Assembly (NCBI GenBank): GCA_016220085.1
Contig: JACRIN010000005.1
Location: forward strand, 1-57,337
Source: Planctomycetota bacterium
GTDB lineage: Bacteria; Planctomycetota; UBA1135; GCA-002686595
Length of the DNA stretch: 57,337 nucleotides
Direction: 5' to 3'
Positions 16,573 to 25,479 of this stretch are shown here, one piece after another. The notes beneath the pieces were generated by a model. It worked only from the letters and a program-made list of their open reading frames with translations, was not told the DNA's origin and made no database searches. Both the position numbers and the translations under genes were made by a program. Position 1 is the first letter of the stretch. Each line of letters starts with the position of its first letter.

Positions 16573-17408
16573 GAGTCGCGCTCGACACGCAGTACGGCGG
16601 CCTCACGGGCGTCGCCGAGGACGAGGCGACGTTTCGCGCGCTGCTGCCGACCGTGTTGGAGGCGCTGTTCGAGCCGGGGCGCACGGCGCGCGAGCTCGTG
16701 CTCGGCGAGCGTCGCGCGTGGTTCAAAGGCAGCGCGTTGCGCGGACGAGCGAGCCTGCGTCACGCGCTGCGAGCGCGGCTGCTGCGCCGCCCGATCCCGC
16801 GCGAAAGCGAGTACCGCGCGCTCGGTTGGCTGCGCGACCGGATGTTCCAGGCGCCTCGGCCGCTCGCCGCGGGCTCGCTCGCGCGCTTCGGCTTCCCGTC
16901 GTACCAATTCCTCGCGACCGAGCTCGTGCCGGACGCCGTGCCGCTCGATCGCGCGCTCGAAACCGCGAGCGCCGCACCGCGCGCGCGTTGGCTCGCCGAG
17001 CTCGCGCGAGAGACCGCGCGGCTCCACGCGCTGCACTTCGTCCATCGCGACCTCTTCACGCGCAACCTGCTGGTCGCGCCCGACCACGGCCGCGAACTCT
17101 GGTTCATCGACTGCTGGCGCGGCGGCGACGCGTTGCCCGGACGCGACGCGGCGTGGGACCTCGGTTGCCTGATGCTCGACGGCGCGACGGTCTTCACCCG
17201 CGACGAGCAACGCGCGTTCTTCGAGCTCTATTTCTCCGAGCGCGGCACGCAGCGGCGAGCGCTCGACCTCGCCGCGCGCAGGAAGCTGCTCGAACGCGCG
17301 GCCCGCGCCCGCGCGGCGTGGCTCGCGCGCGTGCGCCGCGCACCGGGGCGTTGGCGACACGCGACGCCGCCCGCCGCCGACTGGGATTGGCGCGAACTCA
17401 GTGACTGA
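16569..17408 (+). CDS. WaaP/Kdo-kinase-like protein (lipopolysaccharide kinase fold)
   Basis: It has 279 residues with a protein-kinase-like fold. The N-lobe contains AWFKGSALRG (likely ATP Lys) and a Glu in PRESEYRAL. The catalytic loop is LHFVHRDLFTRNLLV (His-Arg-Asp plus Asn). The metal-binding acid is in LWFIDCWRGG. This order matches the Kdo/WaaP family, which phosphorylates sugars of the lipopolysaccharide core at the inner face of the membrane. The start overlaps the methyltransferase stop (ATGA). Its 3' end overlaps the convergent membrane gene by 11 bases. The best fit is phosphorylation of a lipid-linked or core sugar; the exact acceptor is unknown. Confidence 0.82.
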   Translation: MRVALDTQYGGLTGVAEDEATFRALLPTVLEALFEPGRTARELVLGERRAWFKGSALRGRASLRHALRARLLRRPIPRESEYRALGWLRDRMFQAPRPLAAGSLARFGFPSYQFLATELVPDAVPLDRALETASAAPRARWLAELARETARLHALHFVHRDLFTRNLLVAPDHGRELWFIDCWRGGDALPGRDAAWDLGCLMLDGATVFTRDEQRAFFELYFSERGTQRRALDLAARRKLLERAARARAAWLARVRRAPGRWRHATPPAADWDWRELSD

Positions 17409-17901
17409 AGCGGCTCTCGCGGTCGGCGGCGACCGCGACCAGCTTCGCGCGCGCGGCGGTGTGGCGCTCGGCGGGCAAGTCGCTCGCCACCCACTGCCCG
17501 AAGAGCTTCCAACGTAGGTGATCGCCGGTCAATCGCCACTCCTCGAGCTCGGCGAAGCGCCGCGCGTGCCACCCGCGCTGCACGCCGTGCGCGCCGAACT
17601 TGGAGTCCTGGAAGCCGGGGCTCAGCAGCACCAGCGCGAGCCCGAGCGCGAGATCGAGCGCGAGCGGCGCCCGCGGCAGCTCGCTCGCGCCGATCAGCAC
17701 CCCCGCCGCCGCCGCGACGTACGCGACGAGCAACGCGACGCGGATCGCGCCGCGGCGCCGCACGAACACCTCGACCGCACCGACGGCCGCGCGATTTCGC
17801 GCGAGCCAGGCGGCGAGCACGGTGAGCCCTAGGCCGAGCAAGCCGGCGAGGCCCCACAGGACCGCGGGCACGACGGACGTCGAAAGCGCTTCCGGAGGCA
17901 T
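17398..17901 (-). CDS. Conserved membrane protein of unknown function
   Basis: It has 167 residues with three hydrophobic segments (about 10-31, 50-68, 78-92), then a soluble C-terminal domain with FGAHGVQRGWHARRFAELEE and WRLTGDHLRWKLFGQWV. The pattern resembles small bacterial proteins with a PH-like or DUF5673-like cytosolic tail (uncertain). The gene converges on the kinase-like gene with an 11-base overlap. A TAGACT hexamer lies 14 bases before the ATG at 17901, with GGAGG-like sequence inside the coding start rather than upstream. Confidence 0.6.
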   Translation of the reverse strand: MPPEALSTSVVPAVLWGLAGLLGLGLTVLAAWLARNRAAVGAVEVFVRRRGAIRVALLVAYVAAAAGVLIGASELPRAPLALDLALGLALVLLSPGFQDSKFGAHGVQRGWHARRFAELEEWRLTGDHLRWKLFGQWVASDLPAERHTAARAKLVAVAADRESRFSH

Positions 17902-17994
17902 GGTCGAGCGGCGGAGTCTAACCGCGAACGCATCGAAATCGCAGGCGCGGCTTCAGGGCTCGCCCCCCATCGCACCGAAGAAGGAAGCCCCACC

Positions 17995-18867
17995 ATGGCA
18001 TCCACCGATCCCATCACCGCACCGACGGCGGCGACGCCGGAAGTCTGGTTGCTCTCCGCCCTCACCCAAGTCGTCGACGCCGGCGCGATCGACCTGCCCG
18101 TGATGCCCGAGGCCGCGGCCCAGATCATGGATCTGGTCAACGACCCGAAAGCGGACGCGAAGAAGCTCGCGGTGATCCTGCAGCGCGACCCGTCGCTCGC
18201 GAGCCACGTGCTCCGCGTCGCCAACTCGACCGCGTTTGCGCCGCGCGAGCCGATCGTGTCGCTGCAACAAGCGATCTCGCGCCTCGGCATGACCAACCTC
18301 ACGCAGATCGCCACCGCGGTCGCCGTGAAGTCGAAGGTGTTCCAGGTGCGCGGCTACGAGGACCTGCTGCGCGAAGTGTGGTTCCACTCGGCGACCGCCG
18401 GCGCGTACGCGAAGGAAGTCGCGCGGCTGCGCCGACACAACGTCGAGGGCGCGTTCCTGTGCGGGCTCCTGCACGACATCGGCAAACCGATCGTGCTCCA
18501 ATCCGCGGTCGACCTCGCGGCGCAGAAGGGCGTCAAGGTCGAGCGTGCTGTGATGGAAGCGGCGCTGGACGCTTTGCACGGTCGCGTCGGCGCGTTGCTC
18601 GCATCGAAGTGGAAGTTGCCCGCGTTCATGGGGAGCGTGATGCTCCACCACCACGATCCGGCGAACGCGAAGGAGCACGTCGAGGACACCCGCATCGCGT
18701 GCCTCGCCGATCAACTGTCGTACTGGGCGAAGGACGGCGACCCGGCGAGGGCCGAGGAGCTCCGCCGCCTGCCGGTGATCGCCGCGCTCAACCTCTACGC
18801 CGAGGACTGGCAAGCGCTGGTCGGCGCGCGCGACCGCGTGCTGAAGATCGCGGAGGCCTACGCGTGA
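17995..18867 (+). CDS. HDOD-domain signalling protein
   Basis: It has 290 residues. The HDOD domain spans about residues 30-235: LPVMPEAAAQIMDLVNDP, LQRDPSLASHVLRVANS, then QQAISRLGMTNLTQIA, all hallmark segments. Unlike many HDOD proteins it keeps an HD-type motif (LLHDIGK) and a later LHHHDP, so residual metal binding or hydrolysis is possible. HDOD proteins act in signalling and gene regulation, often linked to chemotaxis, cell cycle or redox. A Shine-Dalgarno AGAAGGAAG precedes the ATG. The next gene starts by GTGA overlap, tying this regulator to the NAD(P)H transhydrogenase. Confidence 0.9.
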   Translation: MASTDPITAPTAATPEVWLLSALTQVVDAGAIDLPVMPEAAAQIMDLVNDPKADAKKLAVILQRDPSLASHVLRVANSTAFAPREPIVSLQQAISRLGMTNLTQIATAVAVKSKVFQVRGYEDLLREVWFHSATAGAYAKEVARLRRHNVEGAFLCGLLHDIGKPIVLQSAVDLAAQKGVKVERAVMEAALDALHGRVGALLASKWKLPAFMGSVMLHHHDPANAKEHVEDTRIACLADQLSYWAKDGDPARAEELRRLPVIAALNLYAEDWQALVGARDRVLKIAEAYA

Positions 18868-20297
18868 GCGGTCCGGTCCCGTCGTTCGATCTCGTCGTCG
18901 TCGGCTCCGGACCGGGCGGTCAGAACGCCGCCGTGCAGGCCGCCAAGCTCGGCAAGACCGTGCTGCTCGTCGAGCGTGACACCGCGGTCGGCGGCGAGTG
19001 CGTGCACCGCGGCACGATCCCGTCGAAGACGCTGAGAGAGAGCGCGATGACCGCGCTGCGCATGACTCAACTCGGGCTCGCGAGCGGCCGCCTCGACGAG
19101 CAACAGATCGAAACGTCGAGCCTCATGAAGCGCCAGGAGCTCGTCACCACCGCGCACGAGCAGTACATCTCGAATCAGCTCGAACGCAACGAGATCCGGG
19201 TCTGGAAGGGCCACGCGCGTTTCGTGTCGCCGTGGGAGCTCGAGATCACGTCGGTCGACGGCTCGTCGCGGCGCGCGCTCGGCGCCGCAGTCGTCGTCGC
19301 GACCGGCTCGCGCCCCCGCACGCCGCCGAACGTCCCGATCGACCACGAGAGCGTGCTCGACTCCGACTCGATCCTGTCGATGATCTACGTGCCGCAGTCG
19401 CTCGTGGTGCTCGGCGCCGGTGTGATCGCGTGCGAGTACGCGTCGATCTTCGCCGCGCTCGGCACCAAGGTGACGCTGATCGACAAGGCGCCGCGCCCGC
19501 TGTCGTTCATGGAGCCGGAGCTGACCGATCGCTTCTGCGCGTGGTTCGGGCGCCACGGCGGCCGCTACCTGCCCGGCCGGCAGGTGAAGACGGTCGACTG
19601 GGACGGCGTCGCGACGGTGACGACGGTGCTCGACGACGGCGAGACGCTCGAGAGCGACAAACTCTTGTGCGCGCTCGGCCGCATCGCGAATCTGCGCGGG
19701 CTCGACATCGAGGCCGCCGGGCTGAAAGCGACCGACCGCGGCTACCTGCGCGTCGACGCCAACTGCCGCACCGAAGTGCCGCACATCTACGCGGTCGGCG
19801 ACGTGATCGGACCGCCCGCGCTCGCCGCGACGTCGATGGAGCAAGGCCGCCGCGCCGCGCGCCATGCGTTCGGGCACGCGAACGACGCGATGACCAGCAC
19901 GACGCCGATCGGGATCTACACGATCCCCGAGATGGCGTGCGTCGGGCTCGGGGAGGCGCAAGCGCGCGAGAAGCACGGCGACGTGCTCGTCGGCTACGCG
20001 AAGTACGACGAGCTCGCTCGCGCGCAGATCAACGGCGACCGCGAAGGGCTGCTCAAGCTGATCGCCAGCGCCGACGGCAAACAGGTGCTCGGCGCGCACG
20101 TGATCGGCGAGAGCGCGTCCGAGCTCGTCCACGTCGCGCAGCTCGCGATGATCGCGGGAATGACGCCCGAGGTCTTCATCGAGCAGATCTTCAACTTCCC
20201 GACGCTGGCCGAGGCGTATCGCGTCGCGGCGCTCGAGATCATGGAGAAGCTCGAGAGCGCGAAGCTCGACCGCGCGCGCGCGACCGCCGCGAGCTGA
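18864..20297 (+). CDS. sthA: Soluble pyridine nucleotide transhydrogenase (SthA-type flavoprotein)
   Basis: It has 477 residues. It belongs to the disulfide reductase/lipoamide dehydrogenase fold: FAD site VVVGSGPGGQNAAVQAAKLG near the N-terminus, NAD(P) site VVLGAGVIACEYASIFAALG near 200 and second FAD motif HIYAVGDVIGPPALA. The active-site segment is GGECVHRGTIPSKTL: the second Cys of the redox disulfide is Thr, exactly as in SthA, which moves hydride between NADPH and NAD without a disulfide. The C-terminal dimer domain has HVIGESASELVH. It starts at a GTG overlapping the HDOD stop. Role: balancing NADPH and NADH pools in the cytosol. Confidence 0.93.
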   Translation: MSGPVPSFDLVVVGSGPGGQNAAVQAAKLGKTVLLVERDTAVGGECVHRGTIPSKTLRESAMTALRMTQLGLASGRLDEQQIETSSLMKRQELVTTAHEQYISNQLERNEIRVWKGHARFVSPWELEITSVDGSSRRALGAAVVVATGSRPRTPPNVPIDHESVLDSDSILSMIYVPQSLVVLGAGVIACEYASIFAALGTKVTLIDKAPRPLSFMEPELTDRFCAWFGRHGGRYLPGRQVKTVDWDGVATVTTVLDDGETLESDKLLCALGRIANLRGLDIEAAGLKATDRGYLRVDANCRTEVPHIYAVGDVIGPPALAATSMEQGRRAARHAFGHANDAMTSTTPIGIYTIPEMACVGLGEAQAREKHGDVLVGYAKYDELARAQINGDREGLLKLIASADGKQVLGAHVIGESASELVHVAQLAMIAGMTPEVFIEQIFNFPTLAEAYRVAALEIMEKLESAKLDRARATAAS

Positions 20298-20304
20298 GCC
20301 GCGC

Positions 20305-20547
20305 TCAGCGGGCGATGCCGCGGAACGTCCCGTCCGGCGCGACGGCGGCGAGCGGCCAGGCTTCGGATGGCACCGCGGAGAGCGCGGCGGCGCGCGCTCG
20401 TTCGAACGCGCGGAGGAACACGCGGAACTCGCCGTCGATCTCGGAGGAGAGCGACTGATCGATCCCATCCCAGCGCCGCTCGACCGCTTGGCCGTCGACG
20501 ACGCGCGTGAAGAGGAGCTCGCTGGAGTCCGGGTGTCCATGCCGCAC
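20305..20547 (-). CDS. Small conserved-looking protein of unknown function, start uncertain
   Basis: It is an 80-residue frame from a GTG, read 3' of the gamma-carbonic-anhydrase-like gene. The frame stays open upstream through residues such as ERDRARWFARAERGLFDGPPV with good codon use, overlapping the end of the preceding gene, but no ATG/GTG/TTG is found there. So the true start may be a rare codon or a small frameshift may exist. The product is soluble, with segments FTRVVDGQAVERRWDG and GEFRVFLRAFERARAAA. No family was recognised. It ends 7 bases from the convergent sthA gene. Confidence 0.45.
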   Translation of the reverse strand: MRHGHPDSSELLFTRVVDGQAVERRWDGIDQSLSSEIDGEFRVFLRAFERARAAALSAVPSEAWPLAAVAPDGTFRGIAR

Positions 20548-20605
20548 CGGCGGTCCGTCGAAGAGCCCGCGCTCGGCGCGCGCAAACCATCGAGCTCGGT
20601 CCCGT

Positions 20606-21166
20606 TCACCCTCGCGCGAACGGATCGCCGGCGCCCGCAGCGACGAGCGAAGCGCGCGCGTCTTCCGCGAGTTTCGCGTAGCGCGGCGGGGTGCGGCGGA
20701 TGAGCTCGAGTTCGCGGGCGGAGAGCTCGCGCTTGACCACCGCGGGCACGCCGACGACCAGCGAACGCGGCGGCACCTGCATCCCCTCGCGGACGAGCGC
20801 GCCGGCGGCGACCAAGGAGCCCTCTCCGATCCGCGCGCCGTCGAGCACGCGCGCGCCGATGCCGATCAGGCAATCGTCCTCGACGATCGCGCCGTGCACC
20901 GTCGCCTGGTGCCCGATCGACACGCGCGCGCCGATCACCACCGGCCATTCGCCGAGCGTTCCATGCAGCACCGCGCCGTCCTGCACGTTCGAATCTTCGC
21001 CGACCCGGATCGAGTGCACGTCGCCGCGCAGCACCGCGCCGTACCAGATCGAGCAACGGCTGCCGAGCTCGACGTCGCCGATCACCACCGCGGTCGGCGC
21101 GAGGAACACGTCCGCTCCGAAGCGCGGCGACTTGCCGCCGTGGCTCACCACCAGCGCTCGCGTCAT
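20606..21166 (-). CDS. Gamma-carbonic anhydrase-like hexapeptide-repeat protein
   Basis: It has 186 residues and a left-handed beta-helix built from hexapeptide repeats. RGDVHSIRVGEDSNVQDGA, then VLHGT, and IGHQATVHGAIV carry the three zinc-binding histidines of the gamma-CA family (YrdA/PaaY group). Family members hydrate CO2 or act as structural or thioester-linked proteins; activity is not certain because the acidic proton-shuttle loop of archaeal Cam is absent. The ATG overlaps the stop of the AsmA-like gene (ATGA), so the two are translated together. A helical C-terminal tail ends RGDPFARG-like. Confidence 0.88.
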   Translation of the reverse strand: MTRALVVSHGGKSPRFGADVFLAPTAVVIGDVELGSRCSIWYGAVLRGDVHSIRVGEDSNVQDGAVLHGTLGEWPVVIGARVSIGHQATVHGAIVEDDCLIGIGARVLDGARIGEGSLVAAGALVREGMQVPPRSLVVGVPAVVKRELSARELELIRRTPPRYAKLAEDARASLVAAGAGDPFARG

Positions 21167-24100
21167 TGGGGCTTCTTCTTTTTCTTCTTGTCCTTGTCGC
21201 CGTCGAGCAAGTCCTTGAGCTTCTTCTCGAGCGCTCGCCCCGCCGCGTCCTCGAGCACCTTCGTCAAGAACCCGTCGGCGATGCGCAGCTTCGGCTTCGC
21301 CGAGTTGCCGCGGATCTCGATCGGGATCTTGGTCTCCGGATCGAGGAAGTCGGCCGCGCCCTCGAGCGACTTCGTCACCGACTTGCCGAGCGCGGAGAGC
21401 GGGAGCTCGACCTCGAGCTTGTACGCGCGCTCGACCAAGTCGAACGAGCCCTTGAACACGTACGTCTTGCCGCCGATCGGCAGCGCGAGGCGCTCGTAAC
21501 GCGCGACGCCCTTGGTGATCTGCACGTTGACCGGCTCGAGCTTCGCGCTCGACATCCCCTTGGCGGCGGAATCGCTGAAGAGCTCCAAAATCCCCGGCAG
21601 GAAGCGATATTCGAGCGCGCCGGGATCGAGCGTGATCTCGCCGTTCAACTGGCGCAGATCGCCCGACAGCGGCAACGAGAATTTGCGGCCGCTGAGCAGC
21701 GCGCGTTTCGAGCCCTCGACTTGGCGGATGTCCGCGATCAACGGCACCAGGCTGCCGACGACGCGCTGGCCGAAGAGCGGCGTGACGATCATCGACGCGT
21801 CGAGCCCCTGCTCGCCCGTCGACGTCAGAACGCCGCCCGCGGCGCTCGCTTGGACCTTCAAGTCGGCGCTCGGCGAGTGCAGCTCGGCGCTCAGCGCGTC
21901 CGCGCCATCGGGCGGCCACGTGCCGTGGAGCTTGACGTCCGCGCCCGCGCCGAGCACGTCGACGATCAGGCCGTCCTGCGCGGCGAGCGCGTCGACCAGC
22001 GCGGTCGGAATCTGCTTCACCTCGCCGTCGACGACGAGCTTCGGCTTCAGCGCGCCGCCGCGATCATCGAGCAACCCGAACGGGTGGACGCCGCTGATCG
22101 ACAGCGCGAGCGAGCCCGGCGGGGTCGCCTCGAGCTCGCCGGTGACCTTCGCGCCGACCAATTTGCCGGGCGCGAGCTCGACGCCGGTCAGCGCGAGCGA
22201 GCGCAACGTCACGTCGACCGGCGCGCCGTTCGGCGTCACCGCCGGCGCGCGCACGCGCACCGAGGGCAACGAAAGCTCGACCTTGACCTTGGTGCGATCG
22301 AGCGCGACCGAGAGCGCCTCGGGCTCGGCGCCGGGCGCGGGGAGCCACGGATCGAGCGCGAGCTCGAGCTCGCTCGCCGTGAACGCGACCGCTTCGCCGT
22401 CGGTGACCAGCTCGACCGAGACGCCGGCGGGCAAATACGTCGCGAGCAGCGGCGCGAGCGTCTTCGAGTGCAACGGCAGGCTCGCCACGATGCGATCGGC
22501 GCCGGTCGCGCGGAACGTGCGCCCGTCGAGCACGCCGGCGACGTCGAGCTTCGCGCCAGGCGCGTCGAGCGCGACCGAGAACGATTGCGTCGCGCCGGCG
22601 CTCGCGCGGTTCGCGACCTTCAGGCCGAACTTCTGCCCGAGCGCCTCGCTCGCGAGCTCGCGATACTCGGCCGGCACGAACGCGAGCGCCAGCGCGGGAT
22701 CGGAGACGTCGAGCGCGAGCTCGGCCTCGGGCACCAAACCCTTCTCCATCGCCGCGAACGGATCGGCGAGGCTCGCCTTCAACTCCGCCCGGAACTTCGA
22801 ATCGAGGCGCACCAAGCCGTCGACTTGGATGCGCTCACCCAACGGCCACGCGACATCGAGCCGCGCCGACATGTCGACATGCGGTCCGACCTTGCCATCG
22901 AGCGAACCCGTGTACGCCTCGAGCCAGCCGGTCGGCACCCGCTTCGCGTCGAGGAGCACGCCGGCGCGACCGAGTTGTCGGCGCTCCATGAACGTGAGGC
23001 ACTCGCGCACGTCGTCGAACGACAGCGAGCACGTCACGGAGTGGTCGCCGACCGCGGTCGTGTGCTCGAAGTTGCCACCCAACGTCAGCGCGCCTCTGGG
23101 ACGCGCGCCGGGTTCCCTCAGGTCGACCGACACGAACGCGTCGAGCGAGACGGTTTGCTGCGCGGCCTCCAATTTCGCGTCGCGCCAACGCCAGTTGCCG
23201 AGACGAATCGTCAAGCCGACCATCGAGGCATCCAGCGCCGCGCCGAGGTCGAGCGTTGAATTCGCGGCCGACGGCATCCACGCGTCCAGTGGAACCCCCA
23301 AGTGCTCGACTTGGACCTTCACGCGCTGCCGACCGTCCACGGGCTCGAGCGAAGCCCCTGGCGGCATGTAGGGTCCGAGAAGCTCGGCGACGGTCGCCAC
23401 GTCGACATCAGCTTCGAACTTCACGGGCTCCGGCCCGAGACTGACCTTCCGATCGGCGACCGCGAGGTCGGCGGCGAGCGTCGCGTGCGCGCTGGTGAAC
23501 TTCAGCTTCGCCGTCGCGGCGTCGAGGTCGCCCTGCGCGTCGAGCTCGACGTTGGCGCTCGCGCCGACGCGCTTGGCGAGCTGGTACGCGTCGCCGGTGA
23601 AGCGATCGGCGAGCGCGAGCGGCAGGTCGGTCGCCTTCAGCGAGACCTCGACGTTCGGAATCGCGCCGCTCGCGAGCTTCGCGACGCCGTCCGACATCGA
23701 CGCGGAGAGCGTGAACGACGACTCGCTCGTCGAGTCGAGCGCCGCGCGACCGCGCGCCTCGAGCTCGATCGAGCCGTGCGCTCGGAACGTCGCGTCGACG
23801 CGGGTGTTGCCGAGCGCGAGGTCGGGGCTCAGCGCGACGCGGCCGGCGGAGAGCGCGAGCTCGCCGCTCGCGTCGATGCGCTCGAGATCCTGCGCGGTGA
23901 ACGGCCCGGGCGTCGCGCGCGGCGCGAGCGCGACCGAGCCCTTGCCCTTCAGGCCGAGGCCCTCGGTCGCCGGCGCGCCGAACGACGCGAGCAGCGCCGG
24001 CGGAATTCCGCGCGCATCGAGCGTCCAGCTCGCGCCCTGCAACCCGCCGCCGTTCGCGACGCCGAGCGCCTCGCGCGCGTCGACGATGCCGAGCTGGAGT

Positions 24101-25422
24101 TCCACCGGCTCGCTCGAACCGACCAGGACGAACGACATGCTCGCCGACGCGGGCGCGGAGTCGGCTTGCGCGTCTCCGTTCGCCGACGCCGAATCGAGCG
24201 ACGCTTGCGCCGTCAGCGCTCGCACGCCGACGTCGAGTCCGCGCGCCGCGTCGCGCACGCGCCAGTCGCCGAGCTCGGCGCGCACACCGCCGCGGCTCGT
24301 TGCGAGCGCGAGCGCGACGACGTCCTCGCCGCGCGCGAGCGCGTCGAGCAGCTTCGCGAGCTCGACGGTCAGGCCTTCGACCTTCAGCGCCACCCGCGGT
24401 CCCGCCGCGCGCTCCAGCGCGAGCCCCGGCGGCAAACTCGGCGACACGAACGCGTCGAGCACGCCTTGGTCGACCTCGACCTCGGCCGACAACGCTTGGT
24501 CGCCGACGCCGCGCAACACTCCGTCCGCGAGCGTCACGTTCCCGACGATCCGCGCGCGCGGCGCGTCGAGCGCGAATTCGAGCGCGCCCGCGGTCGCCGT
24601 GCCGTTCCCTGTCGCCGTCACCGACACCTGCGGCCCGAGCACGCGCGTCAACGTGCCGCCGAGACCCGCGAGGCCGTCGATCAGGCCGGTCGGCAGCTCG
24701 CGCAGGTCCGCGGTAAGCGCGAGCGTCGGCGGCTCTGCCGCACCGGGCGCCGCGAACGGGTGCAAGACCGTCGCGTCGAGCTTCAGCGGCCGCGGAGCGT
24801 CGTCGACGAGCTCGGCGGCGAACGCGAGGTCCACTTTCTCGCCGTGCGCGAGCTTCGCCGTCGCCGCGAGGTTCGCGAGCGCGATCGGCCGGCCCGCGGC
24901 GCGCGTGCGCGCGTCGCTCCACGTGATGCGCTTCGAGACGAGCTCGACCTCGACGTCGAGCTCGGCGAGGGTCTTGCGCCAATCGGTCGGCTCCGACGAG
25001 CCGTCCGAGGCGTCCGGCGCGCGCTTCGCGTCGTCGCGCGGCTCGAGCGCGCGCTCGAGATTGGTCACGCCCGCGTCGTCGGCGACCAGATCGGCTTCGA
25101 GCTCGATCCGCGCCTTGCCGAGCTGCTTGCGGTCGAGCAACTGCCGGAGCGACGGCGCGACGATCGTCGTCGCGAGCACCTTCTTGCCCTCGGGATCGAA
25201 CACCTCGACCGAGCGGATCGTCTGCGGGCCGTTCCACGCGAGCTCGAGCTCGCCGAGCGCGACCGTGCCGTGGAACCGCTTGGCGAACTCGCTCTCGATG
25301 AACCCGCGCGACGCGTTCGCCAGCGCGGACGGGAACACGAACACCGCGAGCGCGAGCACCACGAGCAACGCTCCGAGCCCGATCGCCGCCCACTTCAGGA
25401 ATCGCTTCACGCCGCTACCCAC
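21163..25422 (-). CDS. Very large AsmA-like membrane-anchored periplasmic protein
   Basis: It has 1419 residues. One N-terminal membrane helix (about 10-32, AAIGLGALLVVLALAVFVF) is followed by an AsmA-type N-domain (ANASRGFIESEFAKRFHGTVALGELEL). The rest is a long array of beta-rich, Ala/Leu-rich repeats such as LSAELHSPSADLKVQA and an AsmA C-terminal-like block (RLALPIGGKTYVFKGSFDL, then LEVELPLSALGKSV). The very end is Lys-rich. Proteins of this kind (AsmA, TamB, YhdP) span the periplasm and help lipid transport or outer membrane assembly. Start is GTG at 25422; an in-frame GTG at 25410 is also possible. It is coupled to the gamma-CA-like gene. Confidence 0.82.
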   Translation of the reverse strand: MGSGVKRFLKWAAIGLGALLVVLALAVFVFPSALANASRGFIESEFAKRFHGTVALGELELAWNGPQTIRSVEVFDPEGKKVLATTIVAPSLRQLLDRKQLGKARIELEADLVADDAGVTNLERALEPRDDAKRAPDASDGSSEPTDWRKTLAELDVEVELVSKRITWSDARTRAAGRPIALANLAATAKLAHGEKVDLAFAAELVDDAPRPLKLDATVLHPFAAPGAAEPPTLALTADLRELPTGLIDGLAGLGGTLTRVLGPQVSVTATGNGTATAGALEFALDAPRARIVGNVTLADGVLRGVGDQALSAEVEVDQGVLDAFVSPSLPPGLALERAAGPRVALKVEGLTVELAKLLDALARGEDVVALALATSRGGVRAELGDWRVRDAARGLDVGVRALTAQASLDSASANGDAQADSAPASASMSFVLVGSSEPVELQLGIVDAREALGVANGGGLQGASWTLDARGIPPALLASFGAPATEGLGLKGKGSVALAPRATPGPFTAQDLERIDASGELALSAGRVALSPDLALGNTRVDATFRAHGSIELEARGRAALDSTSESSFTLSASMSDGVAKLASGAIPNVEVSLKATDLPLALADRFTGDAYQLAKRVGASANVELDAQGDLDAATAKLKFTSAHATLAADLAVADRKVSLGPEPVKFEADVDVATVAELLGPYMPPGASLEPVDGRQRVKVQVEHLGVPLDAWMPSAANSTLDLGAALDASMVGLTIRLGNWRWRDAKLEAAQQTVSLDAFVSVDLREPGARPRGALTLGGNFEHTTAVGDHSVTCSLSFDDVRECLTFMERRQLGRAGVLLDAKRVPTGWLEAYTGSLDGKVGPHVDMSARLDVAWPLGERIQVDGLVRLDSKFRAELKASLADPFAAMEKGLVPEAELALDVSDPALALAFVPAEYRELASEALGQKFGLKVANRASAGATQSFSVALDAPGAKLDVAGVLDGRTFRATGADRIVASLPLHSKTLAPLLATYLPAGVSVELVTDGEAVAFTASELELALDPWLPAPGAEPEALSVALDRTKVKVELSLPSVRVRAPAVTPNGAPVDVTLRSLALTGVELAPGKLVGAKVTGELEATPPGSLALSISGVHPFGLLDDRGGALKPKLVVDGEVKQIPTALVDALAAQDGLIVDVLGAGADVKLHGTWPPDGADALSAELHSPSADLKVQASAAGGVLTSTGEQGLDASMIVTPLFGQRVVGSLVPLIADIRQVEGSKRALLSGRKFSLPLSGDLRQLNGEITLDPGALEYRFLPGILELFSDSAAKGMSSAKLEPVNVQITKGVARYERLALPIGGKTYVFKGSFDLVERAYKLEVELPLSALGKSVTKSLEGAADFLDPETKIPIEIRGNSAKPKLRIADGFLTKVLEDAAGRALEKKLKDLLDGDKDKKKKKKPQ

Positions 25423-25479
25423 TTTCCGCTCGGACCGCTTCCGACCTCGACCACCCGTCCGCGCGTCGACGCGCGGGCG

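Noticed and set aside
16002..17360. Minus-strand 452-codon frame opposite the methyltransferase and kinase-like genes
   Set aside because: No domain was seen and it overlaps two well-supported genes fully.
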